Part shown: positions 36,990-45,613 of the stretch, in pieces
Numbering within the stretch: position 1 is the stretch's first letter
How the letters are laid out: each line of letters begins with the position of its first letter
Source of the DNA: Betaproteobacteria bacterium
GTDB taxonomy: Bacteria; Pseudomonadota; Gammaproteobacteria; Burkholderiales; Burkholderiaceae_C
Direction: 5' to 3'
Length of the DNA stretch: 64,000 bases
Assembly (NCBI GenBank): GCA_025356445.1
Contig: JANXSZ010000084.1
Span: 1-64,000 of the forward strand
Notes under the pieces: model-generated
Database searches by the model: none
Seen by the model: only the letters and a program-made list of their open reading frames with translations
Told to the model about the DNA's origin: nothing
Translations under genes and position numbers: made by a program

Positions 36990-37316
36990 ATGAAAAAAAC
37001 ATTCCAACTGAACATTGAAGGCAAGCACCCTGACCGCGTGCTTGAGGCCACTAAACACGAAATTCGTAAATATGTGAAACGTCAGCGACGCGTTCCCTTG
37101 CCTGTAGGCGTGGATTACTGGGATTTTGACTGTCGGTTTGGTGCCAGTGAAGAGACTGCCGTCGTTGTGCATTTCGCCGCTATCACAGGGTTGATTGACG
37201 CTGTAGTGCAAGGAGGCGGTACCGCGTTCTACATAGAGTTGCTGGCGAAAACGGGGCATCGCTTGGCTAAAGCCTCTCGTGATCTCGATGCGCAAGCTGA
37301 CAGTTCAGCCGATTGA
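36990..37316 (+). CDS. DUF6172 family protein
   Basis: A 108-residue protein from the ATG at 36990 (MKKTFQLNIEGKHPDRVLEA). The block KHEIRKYVKRQRRVPLPVGVDYWDFDCRFG is basic then aromatic/acidic, and the tail FYIELLAKTGHRLAK is conserved in the family as I recall it. No membrane segment or catalytic motif. Function unknown. It is followed after nine bases by another small gene on the same strand. Confidence 0.75.
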   Translation: MKKTFQLNIEGKHPDRVLEATKHEIRKYVKRQRRVPLPVGVDYWDFDCRFGASEETAVVVHFAAITGLIDAVVQGGGTAFYIELLAKTGHRLAKASRDLDAQADSSAD

Positions 37317-37325
37317 TTCGTTGCA

Positions 37326-37727
37326 TTGAATGTGATTTTGCCCTTGTCGCAGTCCGTACGGCTCCACTATCTGGACTTCGACTACAGCGAAGATGCAGAG
37401 GGTGCGGGTACTTTTGAAGCCATGGCGTCCACCCAAGCGGCACAAGCTGGCCATGTTCGCCAAGAAATTACCCGTGTACTGAACTGGGCGCACAGCACTT
37501 TTTCGGGCATGAGAGCGCCTTTGGATGAGGGCGGAGAATGGGATTTTGACTTGCAAGGCCAGCAAGAATGGTCTGCCATTGAAGCTTTAACCTACGACGA
37601 AACAGCGGGCCAACTCACCGCGCGTCTTGATGAGCCAAGAGCGCCTCGGCACAGTGTCACCTTGTCACTCACGGGTAGCCCGCAGTTTTGCGAAGCTTTC
37701 CGTATGCAGTTTTGCCCTGACCAGTGA
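37326..37727 (+). CDS. Hypothetical protein, 133 residues
   Basis: Begins at a TTG (37326) or a GTG six bases on (37332); there is no ATG near the start. The product is acidic, with LHYLDFDYSEDAEGAGTFEAMAS near the start and a C-terminal half rich in beta-type patterns (VTLSLTGSPQFCEAFRMQF). No membrane helix or known motif. Short distance to the DUF6172 gene suggests co-transcription. Family not recognised, though the coding character is good. Confidence 0.65.
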   Translation: MNVILPLSQSVRLHYLDFDYSEDAEGAGTFEAMASTQAAQAGHVRQEITRVLNWAHSTFSGMRAPLDEGGEWDFDLQGQQEWSAIEALTYDETAGQLTARLDEPRAPRHSVTLSLTGSPQFCEAFRMQFCPDQ

Positions 37728-37784
37728 GGCGAGGGTTATTTGGTTGGCCGCCACAGCCGTCTTCGCTGTATTGACCGTTGTTGG

Positions 37785-39101
37785 TTATAGCTGTGCAACA
37801 GCACTGTCCATTAATTTTTGCATCGTGTTCCCATCCATGGGGTAGATCGCTACGCCGACCCGCAGATTGACATTGAGCGCTACACCGTTAATTTGCATCG
37901 GTTGCGAAGCTCCGCTACAGGCCTTGGCAGCGAGCACATCCGGTGTTGCTTGGTTGTCAACCTGTGGCAGTACTACAGCAAAGCGGGCATCACCCAGACG
38001 GCATACGGTGTCCGAGCGGCGAAAAATGGTGCGCAAGCGAGAAGCAAGTACCTTCAACATGCCGTCTCCCGCATCTTGACCCAAGGCTTGGGTGGTTTGC
38101 GCAAAATCAGCGACTTCGATCAGCAAAATGGCACACAAGCGTTCATGCCTGCCCGCCAATGCCAAGGCTTGTGTAAGGCGATCTTCAAACGTGCTGCGGT
38201 TGGGTAATTCGGTTAAACCATCATGCCCTGCGGAATGCACTACAGCATCTGCCAATATGGTTGCTGTGCTGGTGTTTCGCAGCAACAACAGGCCTTCAAT
38301 GGCTTTACCCTCGTCGTCGCGTACCACGGCTGTGCGGTAAGTAACAGGTACCCGGCTACCGTCTTCGCGCTGCAGCACGGCATCGCTGACGCCATGGCTT
38401 TCTTCGCCTGTCAGCAGTGCATTCAGCAGTGGATTACCTAGTGCTACGCCGGTTTGCTGGTGAACCAGCTGAACCACATCTCCTAAAGGGCGACCCGCGG
38501 CGGCTACTGCTGTCCAGCCGGTTAGTGCTTGTGCTGCAGGGTTGATGCCACTCAGCACCAAGGCGCCATCCGCTTGCAGCACAGCTTCGTCAATCTCGGC
38601 CAGCAGTGCATCAACTCGTCGGACTTGGTGGCGAATGGCTTGAGCACTGAGCCATGCTGCGCTGTCATCGCGCACCACCACGATGACCAGTGTTGACCGT
38701 GCTGGATATTGCGCGGTGTGATCGGGTGGGGGGGTGAGGGGGCGGCAGGAAATATCAGCCCAAAAAGCTTCCCGTTGCTGGCGGTAGGCGCGGCATTGCA
38801 GCTGGGCAGGCAATCCAGCCATGAGTCGCGTGGACAGCGTCAACCAGTCTGTGCTGCTGTCATCCAGGCCCAGCAGGTCGGGCAGATTCCCGGCAGAACC
38901 CGCAGCTTTTACCGCCATAGCTGCGTTGTGCACGGTCATGGCAGCAAAGGCTTGGTTGATCTGTATTACGGGTGTACCGGGCAGCGATATATCCACCACG
39001 GCTGTCGCTTCTGGGTTGTTGTGAATGATCCACGCTGCAGCCTGCAAAGGCTCTACCAAGAGATCCTGTTCCTCAGCGAAGTGCGTTGGTGATTCATTCA
39101 T
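37785..39101 (-). CDS. PAS-GGDEF protein with degenerate active site
   Basis: A 438-residue protein without membrane helices. Two PAS-like regions (about 20-145 and 160-280) precede a GGDEF domain that starts HDGLTELPNRSTFEDRL near residue 293. The active-site loop reads GDARF (370-374) in place of GGDEF, so metal and GTP binding should fail; the inhibitory I-site RxxD is kept (R361-D364). Such proteins elsewhere act as c-di-GMP receptors. The C-terminus is shortened by a few residues relative to typical GGDEF ends. It follows the NUDIX gene by nine bases. Confidence 0.85.
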   Translation of the reverse strand: MNESPTHFAEEQDLLVEPLQAAAWIIHNNPEATAVVDISLPGTPVIQINQAFAAMTVHNAAMAVKAAGSAGNLPDLLGLDDSSTDWLTLSTRLMAGLPAQLQCRAYRQQREAFWADISCRPLTPPPDHTAQYPARSTLVIVVVRDDSAAWLSAQAIRHQVRRVDALLAEIDEAVLQADGALVLSGINPAAQALTGWTAVAAAGRPLGDVVQLVHQQTGVALGNPLLNALLTGEESHGVSDAVLQREDGSRVPVTYRTAVVRDDEGKAIEGLLLLRNTSTATILADAVVHSAGHDGLTELPNRSTFEDRLTQALALAGRHERLCAILLIEVADFAQTTQALGQDAGDGMLKVLASRLRTIFRRSDTVCRLGDARFAVVLPQVDNQATPDVLAAKACSGASQPMQINGVALNVNLRVGVAIYPMDGNTMQKLMDSAVAQL

Positions 39102-39110
39102 CGCAGGCCC

Positions 39111-39659
39111 CTAAACGATATCAACGGTGTGAACACCAAAAATGCCCTGTCGCCGGTCTGCAAAATAGCGCTCTAGCGTCACACGCACGGTGCGAAAAGC
39201 GATGTCATCCCAAGGAATCTCAGCCTCTGTGAACAACTTGGCTTCCATCGTTTCATGACCAGGGTCAAACTTGTCGCTCAGCAGTTTCGCCAGATAAAAC
39301 AGATGAACCTGACCTACCCGTGGCACGCTCAGCAGTGAGAACAGAGCCCCCATTTCAATTTGCGCTCCGGCTTCCTCATCCGTTTCACGGGCCGCGCCTT
39401 GGGCTGCTGTTTCATTGAGTTCCATGAAGCCTGCCGGAAGCGTCCAATACCCTTTGCGGGGTTCGATATTGCGCTTGCACAGCAGCACACGCTCGTCCAA
39501 GTGAGGCACGGTACCGACCACGTTCAGTGGGTTCTCATAGTGCACGGTATGACAGGTGGGGCAAATGGCGCGCTCGCGCACATCGCCGTCGTCAGGAAGT
39601 CGGTAAACCACGGCGATGCCGCAGGCTTTGCAATGCTTAATGGGACTGCGAAAGATCAT
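39111..39659 (-). CDS. NUDIX hydrolase with N-terminal zinc ribbon
   Basis: A 182-residue protein. The N-terminal 45 residues hold CKACG and CPTCHTVHYENP, a four-cysteine zinc ribbon as in NudC-like or YjaD-related NUDIX enzymes. The Nudix box runs GFMELNETAAQGAARETDEEAG near residue 78, but in place of the standard REUXEE the sequence is RETDEEAG, which still keeps the catalytic glutamates. Substrate unknown; NAD-type or nucleotide-sugar pyrophosphates are possible. In line with the upstream FAH-family gene and the PAS-GGDEF gene. Confidence 0.85.
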   Translation of the reverse strand: MIFRSPIKHCKACGIAVVYRLPDDGDVRERAICPTCHTVHYENPLNVVGTVPHLDERVLLCKRNIEPRKGYWTLPAGFMELNETAAQGAARETDEEAGAQIEMGALFSLLSVPRVGQVHLFYLAKLLSDKFDPGHETMEAKLFTEAEIPWDDIAFRTVRVTLERYFADRRQGIFGVHTVDIV

Positions 39660-39758
39660 GGCATCAGAGTGTAGAGGCTATAGGGAAGGAGTACACCGTA
39701 TAGGGATACGGGTCACTGTGCGTTGCTATTCTTGTGCGGTTCATGCTGATGCCTTGCA

Positions 39759-40460
39759 TCAGCCCGTCACAGTCACCCGCAGCGTCTCCAGCCCATCTAC
39801 CCCACCAACCAGCGTATCGCCGACCACCACTGCTGCCACGCCTTCTGGCGTCCCCGAGTAAATCAAGTCCCCGGGTTGCAGCTCCCACGCGGCGCTCATG
39901 TATTCGATGAACTCCCCGATATTCCAGATCAGTTTGGACATGTTGCTGCGTTGGCGGTCTTGGCCGTTCACTTGCACCCAAATGGAGGCGTTGGCGATGT
40001 CCCCAGCCTGCGCGGCGGGGGTGATGGGGCCGATGGGAGCGGATTCTTCAAATGATTTACCGATTTCCCAAGGGCGACCTTGCTTTTTCATCTCGTTTTG
40101 CAGATCACGGCGTGTCATGTCCAGGCCTACGGCATAGCCGTAGACATGGCTGAGCGCGTCGGCGGCCTGGATGTTTTTGCCGCCCTTGCCAATGGCCACG
40201 ACCAACTCGATTTCGTGGTGCAGGTTGTTGGTCAGGCTGGGGTAGGCTATGTGCCCTGTTTCGCCGGCGTTGACGGGCACCACGGCATCGGCGGGCTTGA
40301 AGAAAAAGAACGGTGGCTCACGGCCTGTGAAGCCCATTTCTTTGGCATGTTCTTCGTAATTGCGGCCCACGCAGTAGACGCGGCGCACGGGGAAGCGTTC
40401 GGTGGTACCCACAACGGGGACAGAGACTTGGGGGGCTGGGGGAAGGACGTAAGTGGTCAT
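39759..40460 (-). CDS. Fumarylacetoacetase (FAH) family hydrolase
   Basis: About 233 residues from the ATG at 40460 (MTTYVLPPAPQVSV). FAH-fold signatures: VYCVGRNYEEHAKEMG, PFFFFKPADAVV, LHHEIELVVAIG with metal-binding glutamates, YAVGLDMTRRDLQ and LIYSGTPEGVA. This short type includes fumarylpyruvate hydrolases and acylpyruvases, which fits aromatic ring-cleavage (gentisate) chemistry. An in-frame upstream extension to 40598 overlaps nothing but lacks family character. Follows a Bug protein gene. Confidence 0.88.
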   Translation of the reverse strand: MTTYVLPPAPQVSVPVVGTTERFPVRRVYCVGRNYEEHAKEMGFTGREPPFFFFKPADAVVPVNAGETGHIAYPSLTNNLHHEIELVVAIGKGGKNIQAADALSHVYGYAVGLDMTRRDLQNEMKKQGRPWEIGKSFEESAPIGPITPAAQAGDIANASIWVQVNGQDRQRSNMSKLIWNIGEFIEYMSAAWELQPGDLIYSGTPEGVAAVVVGDTLVGGVDGLETLRVTVTG

Positions 40461-40539
40461 GGTGAGCGTCATCGCGAGATGAAGGCCGTTTTGAAGATGG
40501 GTTGGCGAAAGAGGTGGCGAAAGAAATTTTGGCAGGTGC

Positions 40540-41571
40540 TTATTCCGACTTGATACCCTGGCTTTTGATGATGGCGCCCAGCTGTGCGGCTTCTTCATGC
40601 ACGCGCAAAGCCAAGCCTTCAGGCGAGGTACCTACGGTTTGCCAGCCTTGGTTGAACAGACGTTGGCGGGTGTCGGGGTCACGCAGCACGCTGACCACGG
40701 CAGCACTCAGCTTGCGGGCGATAGGCTGGGGCAGGTTGGCTGGGCCAATCAGTGCGTTCCAGACTTCCAAGTTGACGCCGTTGATACCTAAGTCACTCAA
40801 AGGCGCTATATCTGGCACCAGAGGGCTGCGTCCACCGGTAATGCCTATGGCTTTGAGCTTGCCCGCGCGCACTTGCGGCAGCGCCACGCCAGGCGCCATG
40901 AAGGCCAGTTGCACTTGGCCGCCCATCATGCTGGTCACGATTTGTGGGCTGCCTGCGAACGGAATGTGAACCGCTTGCAGACCCGGCGCTTTGCTTTTGA
41001 GCAACTCCAGCCCGAGGTGCGCCACAGAGCCGTTGCCCGGCGAGCCGTAGTTCCACTGCGAGCCACTGGCTTTGGCCGCCTCAAAGAACGCGCTACCTGA
41101 TGGCAAGCTGGGTTGCGCGACCAGCACCAAGGGGGCTTTGGCCAGCAGAGAGATGAACTGGAAGTCCGTCGCCGGGTCATAGGGCAACTTGGGGTTGAGC
41201 AGTTTTGCTGAGGTTAAATTGCCGTTGATGACCACGCCAAAGGTGTGATCGTCTGTCGCCTTCGCCACCATGTCCGCTGCGATGTTGCCCGATGCCCCTG
41301 GCTTGTTGTCCACCACCACGGGCTGGCCCAGTACTTTGGACAGGCCTTCCGCCAGCGTGCGAGCCGTGGCATCCGGGCTGGAGCCACCGGGGAAGCCGAC
41401 CAGAATGCGCAGCGGTTTACTTGGCCAAGTTGATAGGGCCTCTTGTGAGGCCTTTTTGACTGTATTGACGGTGGTTTTTGTGCCTGATTGGGCTATTGCG
41501 GAAGCTGGTAGAGCTATGGCAGCTATCAACAGTGCAGCAGTTCTGCGCTGGAGGGCGAAGCTTGCACGCAT
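40540..41571 (-). CDS. Bug-family (TctC) periplasmic substrate-binding protein
   Basis: A 343-residue binding protein from the ATG at 41571, which shares its A with the TGA of the upstream monooxygenase gene. Signal peptide MRASFALQRRTAALLI...ASAIAQ, then an unusual 20-residue linker before WPSKPLRILVGFPGGSSPDATAR, VVVDNKPGASGNIAADMV and YGSPGNGSVAHLGLE. Third Bug protein in the window and again without TctAB permease genes. Paired with an FAH-family enzyme, so the ligand may be a keto acid or aromatic acid. Confidence 0.87.
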   Translation of the reverse strand: MRASFALQRRTAALLIAAIALPASAIAQSGTKTTVNTVKKASQEALSTWPSKPLRILVGFPGGSSPDATARTLAEGLSKVLGQPVVVDNKPGASGNIAADMVAKATDDHTFGVVINGNLTSAKLLNPKLPYDPATDFQFISLLAKAPLVLVAQPSLPSGSAFFEAAKASGSQWNYGSPGNGSVAHLGLELLKSKAPGLQAVHIPFAGSPQIVTSMMGGQVQLAFMAPGVALPQVRAGKLKAIGITGGRSPLVPDIAPLSDLGINGVNLEVWNALIGPANLPQPIARKLSAAVVSVLRDPDTRQRLFNQGWQTVGTSPEGLALRVHEEAAQLGAIIKSQGIKSE

Positions 41572-41873
41572 CAGTCCGACTTTCCTACCAACTCGAAATG
41601 CTCTACGGCTGGCGGTGCCGCGAAAAACGGCCCCACGATGGCGCGCCATTGGGCAAACAGGGGCGATTCACGGAAGCCCACGGTGTGATCCTCCAGCGTA
41701 TCCCAAAAGATTTGCAGCACAAAGCGCTCAGGCGATTCGATGCCCCGGTTCACTTTGTAGCCCTGAAAGCCCTTGGCCTGGCTGATGATGGTGCTTGCAG
41801 CACGCTGAATGGCTTCTTCAAAAGCAGCCTGCTGGCCAGGGTGGATACGTATGTCGGCAAATTCGAGAATCAT
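41571..41873 (-). CDS. Antibiotic-biosynthesis-monooxygenase (ABM) domain protein
   Basis: A 100-residue protein with the dimeric ferredoxin-like ABM pattern: MILEFADIRIHPGQQAAFEEAI, FQGYKVNRGIESPERFVLQIFWDTLEDHTVGFRES (the W-x-x-x-E-D-H element) and PPAVEHFELV at the end. Family members include quinol monooxygenases such as YgiN and heme-degrading enzymes, but many have unknown substrates. Translationally coupled to the Bug gene by a TGATG overlap, an uncommon pairing. Confidence 0.82.
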   Translation of the reverse strand: MILEFADIRIHPGQQAAFEEAIQRAASTIISQAKGFQGYKVNRGIESPERFVLQIFWDTLEDHTVGFRESPLFAQWRAIVGPFFAAPPAVEHFELVGKSD

Positions 41874-41991
41874 GGTTTGACCCCAGTTAGATTTTTTGGA
41901 AAAGGCGAGGGAGCCAAAACGGGGACACCCATGCCGCCCATGAGTCTAGCGCGTACCGCAAAATGCAGCTTTTGATTTTTTGGAGATTCTG

Positions 41992-42354
41992 ATGGCTGTT
42001 GTTGCGCAAATTTTGACGGGTTTGGTGCTGTTGATCCACGTCTACATCGTGTTGATCGAGACGGTGCTCTTCAAAAGCCGTGGTTGTAAGGTGTTTGCGA
42101 TTGCCCCTGAGCGGGTGGACGAGATCGCGCCCATGTTCTCGAACCAGGGCTGTTACAACGGATTTTTGGTTGCGGCACTGGTGTTGGGCTTTGTCTTGCC
42201 CAACGCGACCACGGCGCAGGCGTTTACCGTGTTCGGGCTGGTGTGCGTGGCCGTGGCTGGTATTTGGGGGACGCTTACCGTGTCTAAGCGTATTTTGTTT
42301 GTGCAGACGGTGCCAGCAGTGGCAGCTTTGGTTGCATGGTTTTTTGCGCCTTAG
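41992..42354 (+). CDS. DUF1304 family membrane protein
   Basis: About 120 residues from the ATG at 41992, with TTGGAG ahead as ribosome-binding site. Four hydrophobic helices; the charged motif between helices one and two, ETVLFKSRGCKVFAI, and MFSNQGCYNGFLVA match DUF1304 proteins. No function is established. Single gene, convergent with the GntR regulator 16 bases away. Confidence 0.85.
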   Translation: MAVVAQILTGLVLLIHVYIVLIETVLFKSRGCKVFAIAPERVDEIAPMFSNQGCYNGFLVAALVLGFVLPNATTAQAFTVFGLVCVAVAGIWGTLTVSKRILFVQTVPAVAALVAWFFAP

Positions 42355-42370
42355 CTCCTTAAAAGGCGCA

Positions 42371-43237
42371 TCAATCCACCTTTCGCTTCCCCTTCAGTTC
42401 ACCTTTTACTTTGGGTGTCAGGGCTGCTTTTACGGGGGGTTTTGCAGCAGGTGTAACGCGGCGCAAGGTTTCTGCGTCCAGTATCAAACGCCCTTGCAGC
42501 CGGCCTTTCATGCGCTTGACGCTGCTGGCCGCGTCGGTCATGTGCTGAGCCATGAGGGCTTGGACTTTGCCTGCATCGCGTTCGCGTGCCGCCTGGGTGA
42601 TTTCTCGGTGGATTTGGGCATTGGCTTCCCCAAACCGGCGCTGTTCGGTTTGCGGCGTGCGGTTGCCAAACACAATCAACTGGCGAATCATTTCGTTGAT
42701 CAGTTCGCAGGTGAAGCGCAAAAACGGGTTGGGGTTGGCGGCGGCCAGGATGTCGTGAAAGTTCACATCCTCACGTCGCTGGCTCAGCAGGTCATCGTGG
42801 CTGGAGGTGGGGTCGCAGCAGGCGATGCTGTGCTCCAGCGCATGAAAGTCTGCCTCTGTCAGGTGCGGCACCGCGCCCGCTGCCAATGCAGGCTCCAGCA
42901 ACTGGCGCACGGTGTAGATGTCAGCGATGGTGACTTCTTTGAAGAACAGGTAGTTCTGCATGAGCTGCAAAGTGCGGTCCAGCGGCACTTCAACAATCGT
43001 GCCGCCGCCTGACGGGCCAGTCGAAATTTTCACTAAACCCTGCACTTCCAGTGATTTCAGGGCTTCGCGGATAGTGCCTTTGCTCACTTCAAACTGCGTT
43101 TGCAATTCGCTTTCGCGTGGCAGCTTGTCCCCTGGGCTTAAGTTTTTGTCGGTGATGAGGCGTTTGATCTCTTCAGCGACAAGATCGGAGCGCTTGAGTT
43201 GCTTGATGCCGCGTTGGGGCGCTGTGGTGAGTGTCAT
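42371..43237 (-). CDS. GntR-family (FadR/FCD) transcriptional regulator
   Basis: A 288-residue regulator. The N-terminal winged helix has DKLPRESELQTQFEVSKGTIREALKSLEVQGLVKI, the GntR helix-turn-helix; the C-terminal FCD domain carries RQLLEPALAAGAVPHLT, EDVNFHDILAAANPNPF with metal-binding His/Asp, and AQIHREITQAARERD. A basic Lys/Pro-rich tail after residue 255 is unusual. Divergent from the ABC transporter and peptidase genes, which it most likely controls through the palindrome at 43395-43414. Confidence 0.88.
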   Translation of the reverse strand: MTLTTAPQRGIKQLKRSDLVAEEIKRLITDKNLSPGDKLPRESELQTQFEVSKGTIREALKSLEVQGLVKISTGPSGGGTIVEVPLDRTLQLMQNYLFFKEVTIADIYTVRQLLEPALAAGAVPHLTEADFHALEHSIACCDPTSSHDDLLSQRREDVNFHDILAAANPNPFLRFTCELINEMIRQLIVFGNRTPQTEQRRFGEANAQIHREITQAARERDAGKVQALMAQHMTDAASSVKRMKGRLQGRLILDAETLRRVTPAAKPPVKAALTPKVKGELKGKRKVD

Positions 43238-43394
43238 GGGTGGTGTTTATAACTGAGGGGCAAAAGCGCAGACCCATACGCCCGACATGGCATCAGGTAA
43301 AGCCCGTAAGTGGGCACAGTCTGCTGCCATACCGTGCATTGCATGGCGATCCCGCACCAAGGCGGTGCAAGGGTTTTTACTCGGGGTATTTATT

Positions 43395-43414
43395 CTATTT
43401 ATCACTATAAATAG
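43395..43414. promoter_or_regulatory. Perfect inverted repeat, probable GntR operator
   Basis: CTATTTAT-CACT-ATAAATAG: two perfect eight-base arms with a four-base centre, in the 289-base divergent gap 43238-43526. A plausible plus-strand promoter (TTTCAT, 17 bases, TATAAC) lies just downstream at about 43430-43455. Location between the GntR gene and its likely target operon makes it the best operator candidate. No other gene is seen in the gap. Confidence 0.5.
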
Positions 43415-43526
43415 GACGGTTCTTTTCATGCGCTGTATCTTGGCATATAACCTGCTTTTAAGGGTGGCGCAGACACTGTTTTAGCCTGTTCTTTTCATCT
43501 GATGTTCACAACCCGGAGCTTCTCAC

Positions 43527-44732
43527 ATGCAACGCCGTCAACTTCTTCAGCTTTCCGCTTTGGGCGCTTTGCCCGCTTCCCTGGGCTTTGCGCACAACGC
43601 GCTGGCGCAGGCCACCGGTGCTATACAGTTTGGTTGCCCGGTGCCCATGTCGGGTGCTTTTGCGGCCAATGGCAAGTACGCCGATTTGGGCATGAAGCTC
43701 GCCATTGAGCAGTACGGCAGTGCACTTAAACGCCCGTTGGCCTACACCCTGCTGGACACCGAAGGCAAACCCGCTACGGCAATTCGCAAGGTGCAAGAGT
43801 CTGCGCAGCAGCAGGGGGCTCGCTTTTTTGCCGGGGGCATTTTGTCATCGGAAGCGCTGGCCATGGGCAAAGAGGCTGAGAAAGCTGGGGGCCTTTTTAT
43901 CACCACGGCGGGTGCCGATGAAATCACCGGCAAAGACTGCAACAGCGCCACTTTCCGCTGGTCGGTGCCCACCTTCGGCGCGATCGAGCAAACCGTGCGC
44001 CCGTTGATCGAGTCCATGCCCAAGGCCAAGCGCTGGTACACCATCACGCCGCAGTACGTTTTTGGTGATGGTTTGCTGTCGGCGGCTAAAAACATCTTCA
44101 AAGAAAAAGGCATTGAGCATGTGGGCAACAGCTACCACTCGCTGGCTGAAAAAGAATTCAGCGGCTACATCACTAACGCCATTGCGGCCAAGCCCGATGT
44201 GCTGTTGCTGTTGAATTTTGGCGGCCAGTGTGCGGACACGCTGCGTCAGGCCGTGAGCTTTGGCATGAGCAAAAATATGACAATTCTGGTCGCCTGGGCG
44301 TCGGGTCTGGAGCAGTTTGAATCGCTGGGCGCTGACCTGTGTGAAGGCATTTACTTTGGTGCGCAGTACTGGCACACCGTGAATTCGCCGCTTAACCTGG
44401 ATTTGGTCAAACGCTCGAACGACAAGTTCAAGGCCAACCCCAACTACAGCTTGGCGGGTTCGTACATTTGCACCAAGTTGCTGATTGACGGCATCATCAA
44501 GGCCGGTTCAGTGGAGCAAAAAGCCGTGATTGCCGCCTTGGAAGGCATGAAATACCAGGGCTTGACCGGTGAAGAAGAGGTGCGCAAGGGCGATCACCAG
44601 GTGCTTAAAAACTACTATCTACTCAAAGGCAAAGCCAAGGCCAAGATGCAAAACAAAGATGACTTTGTGGATGTGCTGAGTTCCGGAAAATCGTTTTTGC
44701 CGCTGGACCAAACGGGCTGTAAGTTGGCTTAA
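43527..44732 (+). CDS. Branched-chain amino acid-type ABC transporter substrate-binding protein
   Basis: A 401-residue periplasmic protein (Peripla_BP_6 type). The leader MQRRQLLQLSALGALPAS has a twin-arginine look and is probably cleaved after ALA near residue 28. Then IQFGCPVPMSGAFAANGKYADLGMKLA, the start of the family's first lobe, and YVFGDGLLSAAKNIFKEKG. Members bind branched-chain amino acids, amides, urea or aromatic acids; the ligand here is unknown. First gene of a five-gene ABC operon that ends with an M81 peptidase gene, so a peptide or amide is plausible. Confidence 0.9.
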   Translation: MQRRQLLQLSALGALPASLGFAHNALAQATGAIQFGCPVPMSGAFAANGKYADLGMKLAIEQYGSALKRPLAYTLLDTEGKPATAIRKVQESAQQQGARFFAGGILSSEALAMGKEAEKAGGLFITTAGADEITGKDCNSATFRWSVPTFGAIEQTVRPLIESMPKAKRWYTITPQYVFGDGLLSAAKNIFKEKGIEHVGNSYHSLAEKEFSGYITNAIAAKPDVLLLLNFGGQCADTLRQAVSFGMSKNMTILVAWASGLEQFESLGADLCEGIYFGAQYWHTVNSPLNLDLVKRSNDKFKANPNYSLAGSYICTKLLIDGIIKAGSVEQKAVIAALEGMKYQGLTGEEEVRKGDHQVLKNYYLLKGKAKAKMQNKDDFVDVLSSGKSFLPLDQTGCKLA

Positions 44733-44747
44733 GTCGGACGGCCCTGG

Positions 44748-45608
44748 ATGAACATTTATCTGCTTCAGGCCATCAATGGCATCGGCATTGGCATGCTGTA
44801 CTTTTTGCTGGCCGTGGGCCTGTCCATCGTGTTTGGTCTGCTGCGCTTTGTGAACTTTGCGCACGGGGCCTTTTACCTGCTGGGTGCGTACTTTTGCTTT
44901 CAGATGACGCGCTGGGGCTTGAGTTTTTGGCTGGCCTTGGTGCTGGTTCCGTTGGCTGTTGGGGCAGTGGGGTGGCTGACCGAAAAGCTGCTGCTGCGCC
45001 ATGTGTACGCCAAAGCGCACGAGTTCCATATTCTGGTCACCGTCGGGCTGGCGCTGGCGATACAAGAGCTGGTGATTTTGCAATGGGGGCCGCTGGGCGA
45101 CAGCGTGGCCGTGCCGGATGTGCTGCAAGGCGTGGTGATGTGGGGCAGCTTCATTTACCCCAAATACCGCTTGTTTGTGATCGCTTTTACCGCCGTGCTG
45201 GCCGTGGGGCTGTGGTTTGTGCTCGAAGGCACCCGGCTGGGCAGTGCGGTGCGCGCAGGCAGTGAATCCACCGAAATGGTGGCGTTGCTGGGCATCAACG
45301 TGTTGCGCATCTTCAGTTTGGTGTTTGCGCTCGGCGCGGCGACGGCTGCTATTGCTGGTGTGTTGGCTGCCCCGATACGGGGTGCCGAGCCATTCATGGG
45401 TATTGAGGCCTTGGGCGTGGCTTTTGTTGTCGTGGTGGTTGGTGGGCTGGGCAGCTTCAGCGGGGCCTTGTTGGGCGGCCTGTTGATTGGCGTGGTGCAA
45501 AGCGTGATGAGCACGCTGTGGCCCGAAGGCGCACGGCTGATGATTTACGTGGCAATGGCTTCCGTGCTGCTGCTGCGCCCGCATGGCCTGCTGGGTCGAA
45601 AGGAGTGA
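44748..45608 (+). CDS. Branched-chain amino acid-type ABC permease, LivH-like
   Basis: A 286-residue inner-membrane permease with about eight hydrophobic helices. LLRFVNFAHGAFYLLGAY near residue 30 and GIEALGVAFVVVVVGGLGSFSGALLGGLL near 220 are the LivH signatures, the latter holding the coupling helix for the ATPase subunit. It starts 15 bases after the binding-protein gene and is followed closely by livM. Confidence 0.93.
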   Translation: MNIYLLQAINGIGIGMLYFLLAVGLSIVFGLLRFVNFAHGAFYLLGAYFCFQMTRWGLSFWLALVLVPLAVGAVGWLTEKLLLRHVYAKAHEFHILVTVGLALAIQELVILQWGPLGDSVAVPDVLQGVVMWGSFIYPKYRLFVIAFTAVLAVGLWFVLEGTRLGSAVRAGSESTEMVALLGINVLRIFSLVFALGAATAAIAGVLAAPIRGAEPFMGIEALGVAFVVVVVGGLGSFSGALLGGLLIGVVQSVMSTLWPEGARLMIYVAMASVLLLRPHGLLGRKE

Positions 45609-45613
45609 GTGCC

